DNA of 36,472 bases from NCBI GenBank assembly GCA_002343325.1, contig DDSG01000100.1, positions 1-36,472 on the forward strand, written 5' to 3'. The position numbers were made by a program, and so were the translations under genes. The stretch is from Phycisphaerales bacterium UBA2396. GTDB lineage: Bacteria > Planctomycetota > Phycisphaerae > Phycisphaerales > UBA1924. The notes under the pieces are model-generated. The model was given only the letters and a program-made list of their open reading frames with translations. It was not told the DNA's origin and did not search any database. Shown here piece after piece: positions 7,198-15,745 of this stretch; positions within the stretch are counted from its first letter, which is position 1; each line of letters opens with the position of its first letter.

Positions 7198-8823
7198 TTA
7201 GGCGGTGGCGCCTTCGACGGCCTTGGTGTCGTCCTTGAGGTCGGTGATGAGGACGTCGGTGGTGAGCATGAGCCCTGCGACGGAGGCGGCGTTGGTGAGG
7301 GCCGTCTTGGCGACGAGGGCGGGGTCGATGATGCCGGCCTTGACGAGGTCGGTGTATTCGCCGGTGGCGGCGTTGAAGCCGAAGGAGTTGCCGCCCTTTC
7401 CGCCTTCCTTGACCTTCTCGACGACGACGTCACCGTCGAAGCCGGCGTTCTCGGCGATGGTGTAGGCGCAGGCCTCGACGGCCTTGGCGACGATATGGAA
7501 GCCGGTCTTCTCGTCGTCGGTCTTGGCCTTCTTGGCGGCGGCGAGGATGGCGTCCTGGGAGCGGAGGAGTGCAACGCCGCCGCCGGGGACGTAGCCTTCC
7601 TTGGCGGCGGCGCGGGTGGCGTGGAGCGCGTCGTCGACCATGTCCTTGCGGGCCTTCTGGACGAGTTCGGTCTCGCCGCCGACGTGGATCATGGCGACGC
7701 CGGAGGTGAGCTTGGCGAGGCGTTCCATGAGCTTTTCGCGGTCGTAGTCGGAGGTGGACTTGTCGTGCTGGGCCTTGATCTGGGCGGCGCGGGCCTGGAT
7801 GTCGGCCTTCTTGCCGGCGCCTTCGATGATGGTGGTGTTGTCCTTGGTGACGACGATTTTCTTGGCGCGGCCGAGTTCGGAGAGCTCGACGGAATCGAGG
7901 CTGCGACCGAGGTCTTCGGCGAAGAAGGTGCCGCCGGTGAGGACGGCGATGTCGGCGAGCATGGCCTTGCGGCGGTCGCCGAAGCCCGGTGCCTTGACGG
8001 CGCAGATGCGGAGGGTGCCGCGGAGGCGGTTGACGACGAGTGTGGCGAGGGCTTCGTTCTCGACTTCCTCGGCGATGAGGAGGACGGGCTTGCTGGCGAC
8101 GGCGACCTTGTTGAGGAGAGGGAGGAGGTCGACGAGGTTGGAGATCTTCTTCTCGTAGATGAGGATGTAGCAGTCTTCGAGGACGCACTCGGCGGTCTTG
8201 GGGTCGGTCATGAAGTAGGGGGAGAGGTAGCCCTTGTCGAACTGCATGCCTTCGACGTAATCGAGGGTGGTGTCGGCGGTCTTGCCGTCCTCGATCTCGC
8301 AGACGCCGTCGGGCCCGACTTTGGCGATGGCTTCGGCGATGAGCTGGCCGATGGAGGCGTCGTGGTTGGCGGAGACGGTGGCGATCTTGGCGTAGTCGTC
8401 CTTGCCCTTGCACTTGACGGCCATGCTGGAGATGGCGTCGCCCGCGGCGGCGGCGGCGGCGGAGATGCCTCGCTGAAGGAGGACGGGGTTGGCGCCGGCG
8501 GTGACGTGGCGGAGCCCTTCGGAGAAGATGGCCTGTGCGAGGACGGTTGCGGCGGTGGTGCCGTCACCGGCGACGTCGGCGGTCTTCTTGGCGACCTCGT
8601 TGACCATTTTGGCGCCCATGGCCTGGAAGGGCTCGGGGAGAGAGACTTCCTTGGCGACGGAGACGCCGTCCTTGGTGATGGCGGGCCCGCCGAAGGACTT
8701 CTCGATGACGACGTGGCGTCCGGCGGGGCCCATCGTGCACTTGACGGCGGCGGCGAGAGCGTCGACGCCCTTCTTCATCTCGGCGAGGGCCGAGTCTTTG
8801 AACATGAGTTGCTTGGTGGCCAT
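7198..8823 (-). CDS. groEL: Chaperonin GroEL, paralogue 1 (groES-linked, no GGM tail)
   Basis: 541 residues, in an operon 67 bases after groES with GGAGA before the ATG. It folds proteins in an ATP-driven double ring capped by GroES. By hand alignment, numbering follows E. coli: Lys51-Asp52 in TKDGVSV and the phosphate loop DGTT at 87-90 are kept, as is the Asp398 region (VDDALHATRAA). Two features differ: residue 91, Thr in almost all GroELs, is Ala (GDGTTAATV), and the Gly-Gly-Met C-terminal tail is missing, the protein ending LKDDTKAVEGATA. It is quite diverged from the second GroEL in this window. Housekeeping versus specialised role cannot be settled from sequence; groES linkage favours a working chaperonin. 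Confidence 0.96.
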   Translation of the reverse strand: MATKQLMFKDSALAEMKKGVDALAAAVKCTMGPAGRHVVIEKSFGGPAITKDGVSVAKEVSLPEPFQAMGAKMVNEVAKKTADVAGDGTTAATVLAQAIFSEGLRHVTAGANPVLLQRGISAAAAAAGDAISSMAVKCKGKDDYAKIATVSANHDASIGQLIAEAIAKVGPDGVCEIEDGKTADTTLDYVEGMQFDKGYLSPYFMTDPKTAECVLEDCYILIYEKKISNLVDLLPLLNKVAVASKPVLLIAEEVENEALATLVVNRLRGTLRICAVKAPGFGDRRKAMLADIAVLTGGTFFAEDLGRSLDSVELSELGRAKKIVVTKDNTTIIEGAGKKADIQARAAQIKAQHDKSTSDYDREKLMERLAKLTSGVAMIHVGGETELVQKARKDMVDDALHATRAAAKEGYVPGGGVALLRSQDAILAAAKKAKTDDEKTGFHIVAKAVEACAYTIAENAGFDGDVVVEKVKEGGKGGNSFGFNAATGEYTDLVKAGIIDPALVAKTALTNAASVAGLMLTTDVLITDLKDDTKAVEGATA

Positions 8824-8890
8824 GGGGTCTCCAGAAAGATCAGAGGTGCGATCTCAGAATTCAGATGAACGCAGGGAGGCGGATCGAGCT

Positions 8891-9181
8891 TCAGCCTTCG
8901 ATGACGCCGAGCAGTTCGGACTCGCGGAGGATGAGGTGCTTGACGCCTTTGATCTCGACTTCGGTGCCGGCGTACTTGCCGTAGACGACGGTGTCGCCCT
9001 TGCGGACGGACATTTCGCCGCGTTTGCCGTTGTCGAGGCGCTTGCCGGGTCCGACGGCGACGATCTGGCCGCGGACGGGCTTTTCCTTGCTGGCTTCGGG
9101 GAGGAAGATCCCGCTGGCGGTCTTGGTTTCGGCTTCGGCGGGCTTGACGAGCACGCGGTCTTCGAGCGGCTTGACGGACAT
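8891..9181 (-). CDS. groES: Co-chaperonin GroES
   Basis: 96 residues from the ATG at 9181. The heptameric lid for GroEL. MSVKPLEDRVLVKP opens the beta barrel, the mobile loop that docks on GroEL is EAETKTASGIFLPEASKEKPVRG (cited by location, residues ~15-37), and GDTVVYGKYAGTEVEIKGVKHLILRESELL closes the fold. It has one of the strongest ribosome-binding sites of the block, AAGGAGA. It begins 19 bases after the HIT gene and precedes groEL1. It is the only groES here, so it may serve both GroELs. Confidence 0.96.
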   Translation of the reverse strand: MSVKPLEDRVLVKPAEAETKTASGIFLPEASKEKPVRGQIVAVGPGKRLDNGKRGEMSVRKGDTVVYGKYAGTEVEIKGVKHLILRESELLGVIEG

Positions 9182-9186
9182 GGGGT

Positions 9187-9193
9187 TCTCCTT
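9187..9193 (-). promoter_or_regulatory. Strong ribosome-binding site of groES
   Basis: AAGGAGA on the minus strand, five bases before the ATG. It fixes the groES start and rejects an in-frame extension of 28 residues further upstream. It contrasts with the weak or absent sites of most neighbours, implying higher translation of groES. Confidence 0.8.
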
Positions 9194-9200
9194 CTTGGGG

Positions 9201-9674
9201 TCAGTGGGATGAGCCGCGAACGGCAAAGAGCTCGCGGCGGATGGTGTGGAGCAGGTCCCCGTCACGCGCGGGGTCCAGTGAACATTGACGGGCGGCGTCC
9301 CCGGTGGGCATCTGCCCCCAGACGGGCGCTTTGGGGTCGGGATCGGTGAGTCGGCGCGGGAAGACGTGGAAGTGCAGGTGGTGGACCTGATTGCCCAGGC
9401 ACTCGTAGTTGAGCTTGTGGCACTGTGTGGCGCGGGCGACGGCCTCGGCGAGCTGGGCGGTTTCTTCGAGGTAACGTGTGCGGGTCGCGGGGGGGAGCTC
9501 GTGGAGCTCGGTGGCCGGGGCCTTGGAGAGCAGCACGGAATAGCCGCGGAAGAACTGCGAGTCGCCGAGGACGGCGAAGCCCGTGTCGAGCTCGGCGATC
9601 ATGCCCGGATGACGGCCGTTGCGGGCGTCGTCGATCCGGCGGCAGATCTCGCAGTTGTCCTGGTGCGTGGCCAT
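9201..9674 (-). CDS. HIT (histidine triad) family protein
   Basis: 157 residues. HIT proteins hydrolyse or transfer nucleotide phosphate bonds, typically AMP-lysine, ApnA or sulphate esters. The triad is His99-Leu-His101-Phe-His103 inside NQVHHLHFHVFPR. An N-terminal CEIC pair (residues 8-11) could bind zinc as in many bacterial HIT proteins. It is somewhat longer than the minimal Hint fold because of a C-terminal extension after the triad (WGQMPTGDAARQCSLDP). It lies between dedA and groES. The 5' side is a run of C on the coding strand with no Shine-Dalgarno motif, so the start is by convention. Substrate unknown. Confidence 0.85.
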   Translation of the reverse strand: MATHQDNCEICRRIDDARNGRHPGMIAELDTGFAVLGDSQFFRGYSVLLSKAPATELHELPPATRTRYLEETAQLAEAVARATQCHKLNYECLGNQVHHLHFHVFPRRLTDPDPKAPVWGQMPTGDAARQCSLDPARDGDLLHTIRRELFAVRGSSH

Positions 9675-9684
9675 TGGGGGGGGT

Positions 9685-9720
9685 TCAGTGGGTGGATCAG
9701 TGGACGGATCAGTGGGTGGG
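9685..9720. repeat. Three tandem 12-bp units at the end of dedA, each carrying an in-frame stop
   Basis: TCAGTGGGTGGA (9685), TCAGTGGACGGA (9697), TCAGTGGGTGGG (9709). Read on the minus strand in the dedA frame they encode Pro-Thr-His-stop, Ser-Val-His-stop and Ser-Thr-His-stop, so the last codons and stop of dedA appear to have been triplicated. The unit is a multiple of three, which keeps the frame. Confidence 0.75.
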
Positions 9721-10389
9721 GGCGGGCTTCTTGCGGCGTTCCATCCAGAGTTCGATGGCGACGGGGAGGAGGCTGACGACGATGATGCCGAGCACGACGG
9801 CCTCGAAGTTCTTGCGGACCCAGGGGATGTTGCCGAAGAACCAGCCGGCGATGACGCAGACGCCGACCCAGAGGATGGCGCCGCTGACGTTGTAGAGGGC
9901 GAAGCGGGAGTAGTTCATGGCGCCCGCACCGGCGACGAAGGGGACGAAGGTGCGGACGATTGGGACGAAGCGGCCGAGGATGATGGCTTTGCCGCCGTAC
10001 TTCTCGAAGAACTGGTGGGCGCGGTCGAGGTGTCGGCGGTTGAGCATTCGTTCGAGGCGGGTGGCGCCTTCGCCGGGCTTGGACTTGAAGACGCGGGGGC
10101 CGATGAAGTGTCCGGCGTGGTAGTTGACGGCGTCGCCGAGAATGGCGGCGAAGGTGAGGAGGGCGAGGGACCAGCCGAGGTTAAGGATGGGCGGTCGGCC
10201 TTCGCCGGGGGCGGCGAGTGCGCCGACGGTGAAGAGGAGGCTGTCGCCGGGGAGAAAGGGCATGATGACGAGCCCGGTCTCGGCGAAGATGATGGCGAAG
10301 AGGAGCCCGTAGACCCACAGGCCGTGGTCTTGCACGAAGCCTTCGAGGAAGGTGGGAAGATCCCGGAAGATGTCGAGGAGTTGTTCCAT
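9709..10389 (-). CDS. DedA family integral membrane protein
   Basis: 226 residues. DedA (SNARE-associated/VTT-domain) proteins act in lipid carrier recycling and membrane homeostasis. Visible marks are the N-terminal FAETGLVIMPFLPGDSLLF (Glu and Pro-Gly-Asp of the re-entrant loop) and the second motif LGRFVPIVRTFVPFVAGAGAM with the functionally important arginines. About four membrane segments, including two near the C-terminus (ALYNVSGAILWVGVCVIAGWF and AVVLGIIVVSLLPVAIEL, by location). It begins 8 bases after hicA, so it may now be read through from the toxin-antitoxin module. No Shine-Dalgarno site seen. The last codons are part of a tandem repeat. Confidence 0.9.
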   Translation of the reverse strand: MEQLLDIFRDLPTFLEGFVQDHGLWVYGLLFAIIFAETGLVIMPFLPGDSLLFTVGALAAPGEGRPPILNLGWSLALLTFAAILGDAVNYHAGHFIGPRVFKSKPGEGATRLERMLNRRHLDRAHQFFEKYGGKAIILGRFVPIVRTFVPFVAGAGAMNYSRFALYNVSGAILWVGVCVIAGWFFGNIPWVRKNFEAVVLGIIVVSLLPVAIELWMERRKKPAPTH

Positions 10390-10397
10390 GGGCTGGG

Positions 10398-10625
10398 TTA
10401 GTCGAGCAACTCTTCGAACTGTTCAACGGTGAGGCCGGCGTCGCGGATGAGCCCGCGGAGTGTGCCCTTGGCGAGTTCCTTGTGGTTGGGGATCGAGAGG
10501 TGCCGGTGGGGCGGGGTGCGGAGGCGCAGGATCATGTGACTGCCGCTCTGGTGGCTGAGCTCGTAGCCGATTCGGCAGAAGGCGCGGACCGCATCGGCCC
10601 CGGAGATGACGGGGAGCTTGCCCAT
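10398..10625 (-). CDS. hicA: HicA family mRNA interferase toxin
   Basis: 75 residues, standard length. HicA is a small double-stranded-RNA-binding-fold ribonuclease that cleaves mRNA. Its catalytic histidine lies in the GSHMILR segment (around residues 28-34), and LSIPNHKELAKGTLRGLIRDAGL matches the family's P-x-H-x-x-L-x-x-G-T-L-x-x-I-L-x-x-A-G-L pattern. It follows hicB by three bases, the antitoxin-first order that is the rarer of the two known HicAB arrangements. It looks intact and should be active. Confidence 0.9.
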   Translation of the reverse strand: MGKLPVISGADAVRAFCRIGYELSHQSGSHMILRLRTPPHRHLSIPNHKELAKGTLRGLIRDAGLTVEQFEELLD

Positions 10626-10628
10626 GGA

Positions 10629-10853
10629 TCAGCCGGTCCTCCCGAAATTGACGTCGATGGTCTCCTCGGTGATCGGCGGGGGGATCGGATCGCCGTGCTT
10701 CTTGAGGCTTTCGAGGTACCCCTCGATCGCGTCGCTGATGTTTTTGACGGCCTCCTGGCGCGTTTCGCCCTGGCTCCAGCATCCCGGGAGGGTCGGGCAC
10801 GAGGCCACGAACTTGCCGTCTTCATCCTGCTCGATGTGGATGCGGAATTTCAT
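10629..10853 (-). CDS. hicB: HicB family antitoxin (short, single-domain)
   Basis: 74 residues. HicB binds and inhibits HicA. The family's partial RNase H fold is recognisable in FRIHIEQDEDGKFVASCPTLPG (by location, residues 3-24) and CWSQGETRQEAVKNISDAIEGYLESL. The usual DNA-binding C-terminal domain (HTH or ribbon-helix-helix) of autoregulating HicBs is absent; the protein ends after a short proline-rich tail. So this pair must be regulated otherwise, or with help from another protein. Its ATG overlaps the stop of the upstream unknown gene as ATGA, which ties its translation to that gene. Confidence 0.9.
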   Translation of the reverse strand: MKFRIHIEQDEDGKFVASCPTLPGCWSQGETRQEAVKNISDAIEGYLESLKKHGDPIPPPITEETIDVNFGRTG

Positions 10854-11599
10854 TGATTGACTCCCACAGGCAGGTCCTGAATCGTTATCTCAATTTTCTC
10901 GCAGGTCGCTGAGCTGCGACGACTGACTTCCTCCATCCGAAACGCGTTCTCGTCGGCTGCAAAAAACGGCTCGAACTCTAGTTTACGGCCATCGGCACCA
11001 ACAACGTCACGAATCGCCACACCAGCAATCTTTGCCGTCTTGCGCTCTGCCCTAAGACACGCTGACTCAAGTGCTCTTAGAAAGGCGACCGCTTCACTAT
11101 CTTCCACACGTGATGCTGCAGCCACGACCGCCTCGATCTGTTCCAAAAGGTTCCGAGGGTGATTGAGTTGTCCAATCGCGTGAAGCGAATTGGAAACGAC
11201 GAGCAGCTCCACCAGTTGTACAGAGTTCTCTTCAAGAATTCGCTCATCCGAACCGCAGTCCCAGCGAAGAGTCTTCTGGAGGGCTTCAGACTCGTTAGGA
11301 AAGTTCTGAGCGTAAAACAAGCCACGCAGTTGGACTCTGTAACGCTCTGGAATTCCCTCTTCCGTCAACTCGACAGTCTGGAGCATGAGTAGGCTCGTGC
11401 CGACCGTGGAACTTGCAAAGGCCGTTCGCAGAGCCTCTTCGACGTAGTTGAGTATCCGAGTGTCTTGCGCAGAAGAAAAACCCAGTGCCTGTAAGGCTTC
11501 CACACACCGAAGTACCGTTGCCACAACGTCCGAAGTGCGACAGATACACAGAGCGCTGCACCGGTCCGAATCTTTAGATTGTGAAACAAGTCTCGGCAT
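10850..11599 (-). CDS. Unknown protein translationally coupled to hicB
   Basis: 249 residues from the ATG at 11599, chosen over a GTG nine bases upstream because GGAG lies 8 bases before the ATG. I recognise no family. It is mostly helical-looking, soluble and without signal peptide, with several cysteines and acidic stretches (LLMLQTVELTEEG, LLEQIEAVVAAASRVEDSEAVAFL). The C-terminal 50 residues are strand-like (KIAGVAIRDVVGADGRKLEFEPFF). Base composition is strikingly different from the neighbours: one 60-base line counted at 11161 is 50% G+C against 67% in groEL2. The stop overlaps hicB by ATGA. A cargo or third component of the HicBA module is the simplest reading; this is inference from position only. 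Confidence 0.75.
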   Translation of the reverse strand: MPRLVSQSKDSDRCSALCICRTSDVVATVLRCVEALQALGFSSAQDTRILNYVEEALRTAFASSTVGTSLLMLQTVELTEEGIPERYRVQLRGLFYAQNFPNESEALQKTLRWDCGSDERILEENSVQLVELLVVSNSLHAIGQLNHPRNLLEQIEAVVAAASRVEDSEAVAFLRALESACLRAERKTAKIAGVAIRDVVGADGRKLEFEPFFAADENAFRMEEVSRRSSATCEKIEITIQDLPVGVNQ

Positions 11600-11607
11600 C
11601 AGCAGCA

Positions 11608-11611
11608 CTCC
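11608..11611 (-). promoter_or_regulatory. Ribosome-binding site deciding the start of the hicB-linked unknown gene
   Basis: GGAG on the minus strand, eight bases before the ATG at 11599. The alternative GTG at 11608 overlaps this site and has none of its own. Confidence 0.6.
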
Positions 11612-11629
11612 GTCATGTTTTTGACTGAC

Positions 11630-13348
<1,719 letters not shown>

Positions 13349-13599
13349 TCTGTGTACTCCCACAAAGAGGGGTGAATTGTGTGCTCGTGGCGCGGTCGCC
13401 ACGGCCGGGTCGGAGGGCACCGCGGTGTACGAGTGCATTGGCAAGCAACGTGCCATTCGCGGGCGGGTGTTTGGGGGGTGTGAAGGGGCTGCGCGGCGTG
13501 GCGGAGGCTGTCAGCCCGGGAATGGTGGGGTCCAAGTCTGCCGAACTGGCAGGCGAGGGTGGCTATGCTGGCCCCGCACCTTGTTGAAGGAGATCCTGG
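13349..13599. promoter_or_regulatory. Divergent control region between groEL2 and the secreted hydrolase
   Basis: 251 bases separating two outward-facing genes, so both promoters should lie here. I find no good CIRCE inverted repeat, and no convincing -35/-10 pair for groEL2. A small palindrome CTGCC-GAACT-GGCAG (13538-13552) precedes a TATGCT box at 13564-13569, 31 bases before the hydrolase start, and could be an operator or part of its promoter. AAGGAG sits seven bases before the hydrolase ATG. Confidence 0.4.
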
Positions 13600-15072
13600 A
13601 TGCGACACGCGATTCGGTGGTGGTCGGCCCTGTTGGGAATGGTGATGGGGATGGTGGTCGCATCGGTGGCGGCGTTCGGCGGGGTTGCGGCACCCGAATC
13701 GTGGACCGGGGTGGTGGAGCTGCCCGGGGGGGCGAAGCTGGAGTTCAGCGTGGCGCTGGAGGAAGCCTCGGGGACGATCTCGATCCCGGTGCAGGGTGTG
13801 AAGGACCTGCCGCTGGCGGATGTGACGGGGCGGGGGAAGTCGATCCGCTTCACGATCAAGCCCGCGGGGACGCCCGAGGCGACGCACGCGAAGTTCTCGT
13901 GGGAGGTTGCGGAAGACGGCACGGCGAAGGACGGGCTTCTGCGTCAGATGGGGCAGGAGTTCAAGGTGACGGCGAAGCGTCTGGCGGCGGGGCAGGAAGC
14001 GCCGCAGATGAAGCGGCCGCAGGAGCCCAAGCCTCCGTTCCCGTATCGGAGCGAAGAGGTGGAGGTGAAGGTTGCGGATGGGCATGCGCTCGCTGGAACG
14101 TTGACGCTGCCGGAGGGGAAGGGGCCGTTTCCGGGCGTGATTCTGGTGTCGGGGTCCGGGCCGCAGGATCGGGACGAGTCGTTGCTTGGGCACAAGCCGT
14201 TTCTGGTGCTGGCGGATCATCTGACGCGGGCTGGTGTGGCGGTGCTTCGGTATGACGATCGGGGGGTTGGTCGCAGTACGGGGAACTTTGCAACGGCGAC
14301 GAGCGACGACTTCGCGGTGGATGCGTTGGCGGCGCTCGAGTACCTGTCGAAGCGGGCGGAGATTGATGCGGCGAAGGTGGGGATCGTGGGGCACAGCGAG
14401 GGTGGGCTGATCGCGCCGCTGGTGGCGGCGAAGAGCGAGGTGCCGAAGTTTCTGGTGCTGCTGGCGGGCCCGGGGATGCGTGGGGTGGAGTTGCTGGTGC
14501 TGCAGGGGCGGCTGATCGCGGAGGCGAGCGGCGCGGACGCGGAGACTGCAGCGAGGAACGCGGCGGCGAGCGAGCGGGTGCTGCGGTCGATTGTGGAGGG
14601 GGCGAGCGACGAGGCGGTGCTGAAGGTGCTGCGGGAGGTGGTGGAGGCGGAACTGGCGGTCAATGAGTCGACGAAGGACAGGCCCGCGGAGGAGCGGGCG
14701 GGGTTGGTGGAGCAGACGGTGAAGCAACAGGCGGCGGCGGTGTTGTCGCCTTGGATGAAGCGGTTCCTGGCGATTGACCCGGCGGAGTCGTTGCGGCGGG
14801 TGCGGGTGCCGGTGCTGGCGTTGATCGGGGAGAAGGACCTGCAGGTGCCGCCGAAGGAGAACCTGGCGGGCATCGCGGCGGCGCTCAAGGCGGGCGGGAA
14901 CGAGCGGGGCACGCTGCGTGAGATGGTGGGGCTGAATCACCTGTTCCAGACGGCGAAGACGGGGTCGCCTTCGGAGTATGTGGAGATCGAGGAGACGTTC
15001 GCGCCGGCGGCGCTTGAGGCGGTGAGCGGGTGGATACTGGAGATGACGGGGGGCGTGGGGGAGAAGAAGTAG
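13600..15072 (+). CDS. Exported alpha/beta hydrolase
   Basis: 490 residues, ATG preceded by AAGGAG at seven bases. An N-terminal hydrophobic stretch after Arg (residues ~8-30, ending FGGVAAPE) looks like a Sec signal peptide. Residues ~33-135 form a beta-rich domain of unknown type. From ~150 the alpha/beta hydrolase fold has the strand-turn ILVSGSGPQDRDE (oxyanion region), YDDRGVGRSTG, the nucleophile elbow GHSEGG with Ser266, a helical cap (~290-400), the acid in LALIGEKDLQVPP and the base in GLNHLF. This layout resembles secreted esterase/peptidase-like hydrolases described as dienelactone-hydrolase-like. Substrate unknown. nuoA follows 51 bases later. Confidence 0.85.
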   Translation: MRHAIRWWSALLGMVMGMVVASVAAFGGVAAPESWTGVVELPGGAKLEFSVALEEASGTISIPVQGVKDLPLADVTGRGKSIRFTIKPAGTPEATHAKFSWEVAEDGTAKDGLLRQMGQEFKVTAKRLAAGQEAPQMKRPQEPKPPFPYRSEEVEVKVADGHALAGTLTLPEGKGPFPGVILVSGSGPQDRDESLLGHKPFLVLADHLTRAGVAVLRYDDRGVGRSTGNFATATSDDFAVDALAALEYLSKRAEIDAAKVGIVGHSEGGLIAPLVAAKSEVPKFLVLLAGPGMRGVELLVLQGRLIAEASGADAETAARNAAASERVLRSIVEGASDEAVLKVLREVVEAELAVNESTKDRPAEERAGLVEQTVKQQAAAVLSPWMKRFLAIDPAESLRRVRVPVLALIGEKDLQVPPKENLAGIAAALKAGGNERGTLREMVGLNHLFQTAKTGSPSEYVEIEETFAPAALEAVSGWILEMTGGVGEKK

Positions 15073-15123
15073 CTGGTTGGGGGTGTGGAAGGGGGTTGAG
15101 GGGTCTGGCTAGGATGGGGCCGA

Positions 15124-15522
15124 ATGATGACGACACTGGCGAGCGTTGAGCTTGGGAGTTACCTGCCGGTCTTTCTGATCGTGATGATGGCGATCGGCTT
15201 TGCGTCGATCAACATCGTGGGGACGCTGTTGCTTGGGCCGAAGCGTCCGGGTGCGACGAAGGGATCGAGCTACGAGTCGGGGATGTCGCCGGTGGGTTCG
15301 GCGCGGAAGCGGTTCAACGTGCGGTTTTACCTGATCGCGATGACGTTTCTGGTGTTCGACGTCGAGATTATCTTCCTGTACCCGTGGGCGACGACGTTTG
15401 CGAACCTGAAGCCGATGAGCGAGGAAGGGTTGATCTGGCTGGGCCGAATCGGGTTCTTCATGCTGACGACGGTGGTGATGTACCTGTACGGCCGCCGGAA
15501 GGGCGTCTTCCAGTTTGACTGA
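15124..15522 (+). CDS. nuoA: NADH-quinone oxidoreductase subunit A
   Basis: 132 residues. A small membrane subunit of respiratory complex I near the quinone site. Three hydrophobic segments and the invariant loop are clear: SSYESGMSPVGSARKRFNVRFY followed by FLVFDVEIIFLYPWA (by location, residues ~48-89). It is normally the first gene of nuoABCD..., but here nuoB does not follow; a hairpin and a c-di-GMP-type gene do. So this subunit is encoded alone or is a second copy. Two consecutive ATGs start it, with a weak AGGA nine bases before. Confidence 0.93.
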   Translation: MMTTLASVELGSYLPVFLIVMMAIGFASINIVGTLLLGPKRPGATKGSSYESGMSPVGSARKRFNVRFYLIAMTFLVFDVEIIFLYPWATTFANLKPMSEEGLIWLGRIGFFMLTTVVMYLYGRRKGVFQFD

Positions 15523-15549
15523 GGCGCGGAGTGGGCGGGTTGGGCGGTA

Positions 15550-15575
15550 CACCGACACAGGGTGTTTGGTCGGTG
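15550..15575 (+). terminator. Hairpin downstream of nuoA
   Basis: CACCGAC at 15550-15556 pairs with GTCGGTG at 15569-15575, with ACA/TGT extending the loop side. It lies 28 bases after the nuoA stop. There is no T-run, so a factor-assisted terminator is the most I can suggest. Confidence 0.45.
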
Positions 15576-15584
15576 GAGACGCGG

Positions 15585-15734
15585 GGCTAAATCGGCCCGA
15601 TGTGTCCGATTTAAGCCGAGTAAACGTGCCAGACGGTGCAGTGCACCGGTGGTGGTGGGTCGGCGTTGTTGAAACCCCTCAGTGAGGTTGCGTCTCTGCC
15701 GATGCACAGACGCCATGCCAAGGACGGTGTGGCG
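15585..15734 (+). ncRNA. Hairpin-rich leader upstream of the EAL-CBS-GGDEF-like gene
   Basis: Five inverted repeats fill this non-coding stretch. They are: an 11-bp arm GGCTAAATCGG (15585) with CCGATTTAAGCC (to 15617, one bulged A); CGGTGC-AGT-GCACCG (15634-15648); CCTC-AGT-GAGG (15677-15687); GCGTCT...AGACGC (15690-15713), which continues as TG/CA after one mismatch; and CGCCA...TGGCG (15711-15734), which competes with the previous one. The last ends 11 bases before the ATG at 15746. A structured 5' leader or regulatory RNA is plausible. I tested it by eye against the c-di-GMP-I riboswitch consensus and it does not match. No known RNA family is claimed. Confidence 0.35.
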
Positions 15735-15745
15735 TGGGAGTGTGC

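Noticed and set aside
7147..8868. Long plus-strand open frame opposite groEL1 (573 codons)
   Set aside because: It mirrors groEL1 in another frame; its Gly/Asp/Val-rich translation has no fold or motif. Similar antisense frames at 982-2064, 5375-6697, 11615-13375, 15611-18214, 19515-22847 and 29816-32353 are rejected for the same reason: biased third positions in GC-rich genes suppress stops on other frames.
13349..13599. CIRCE operator upstream of groEL2
   Set aside because: GAGTGC occurs at 13431-13436 but no matching GCACTC-N9 partner is present at the right distance.
15585..15734. Cyclic-di-GMP riboswitch before the EAL gene
   Set aside because: The expected conserved core (GCACAGGGCAAACC-like) is absent, despite the attractive gene context.
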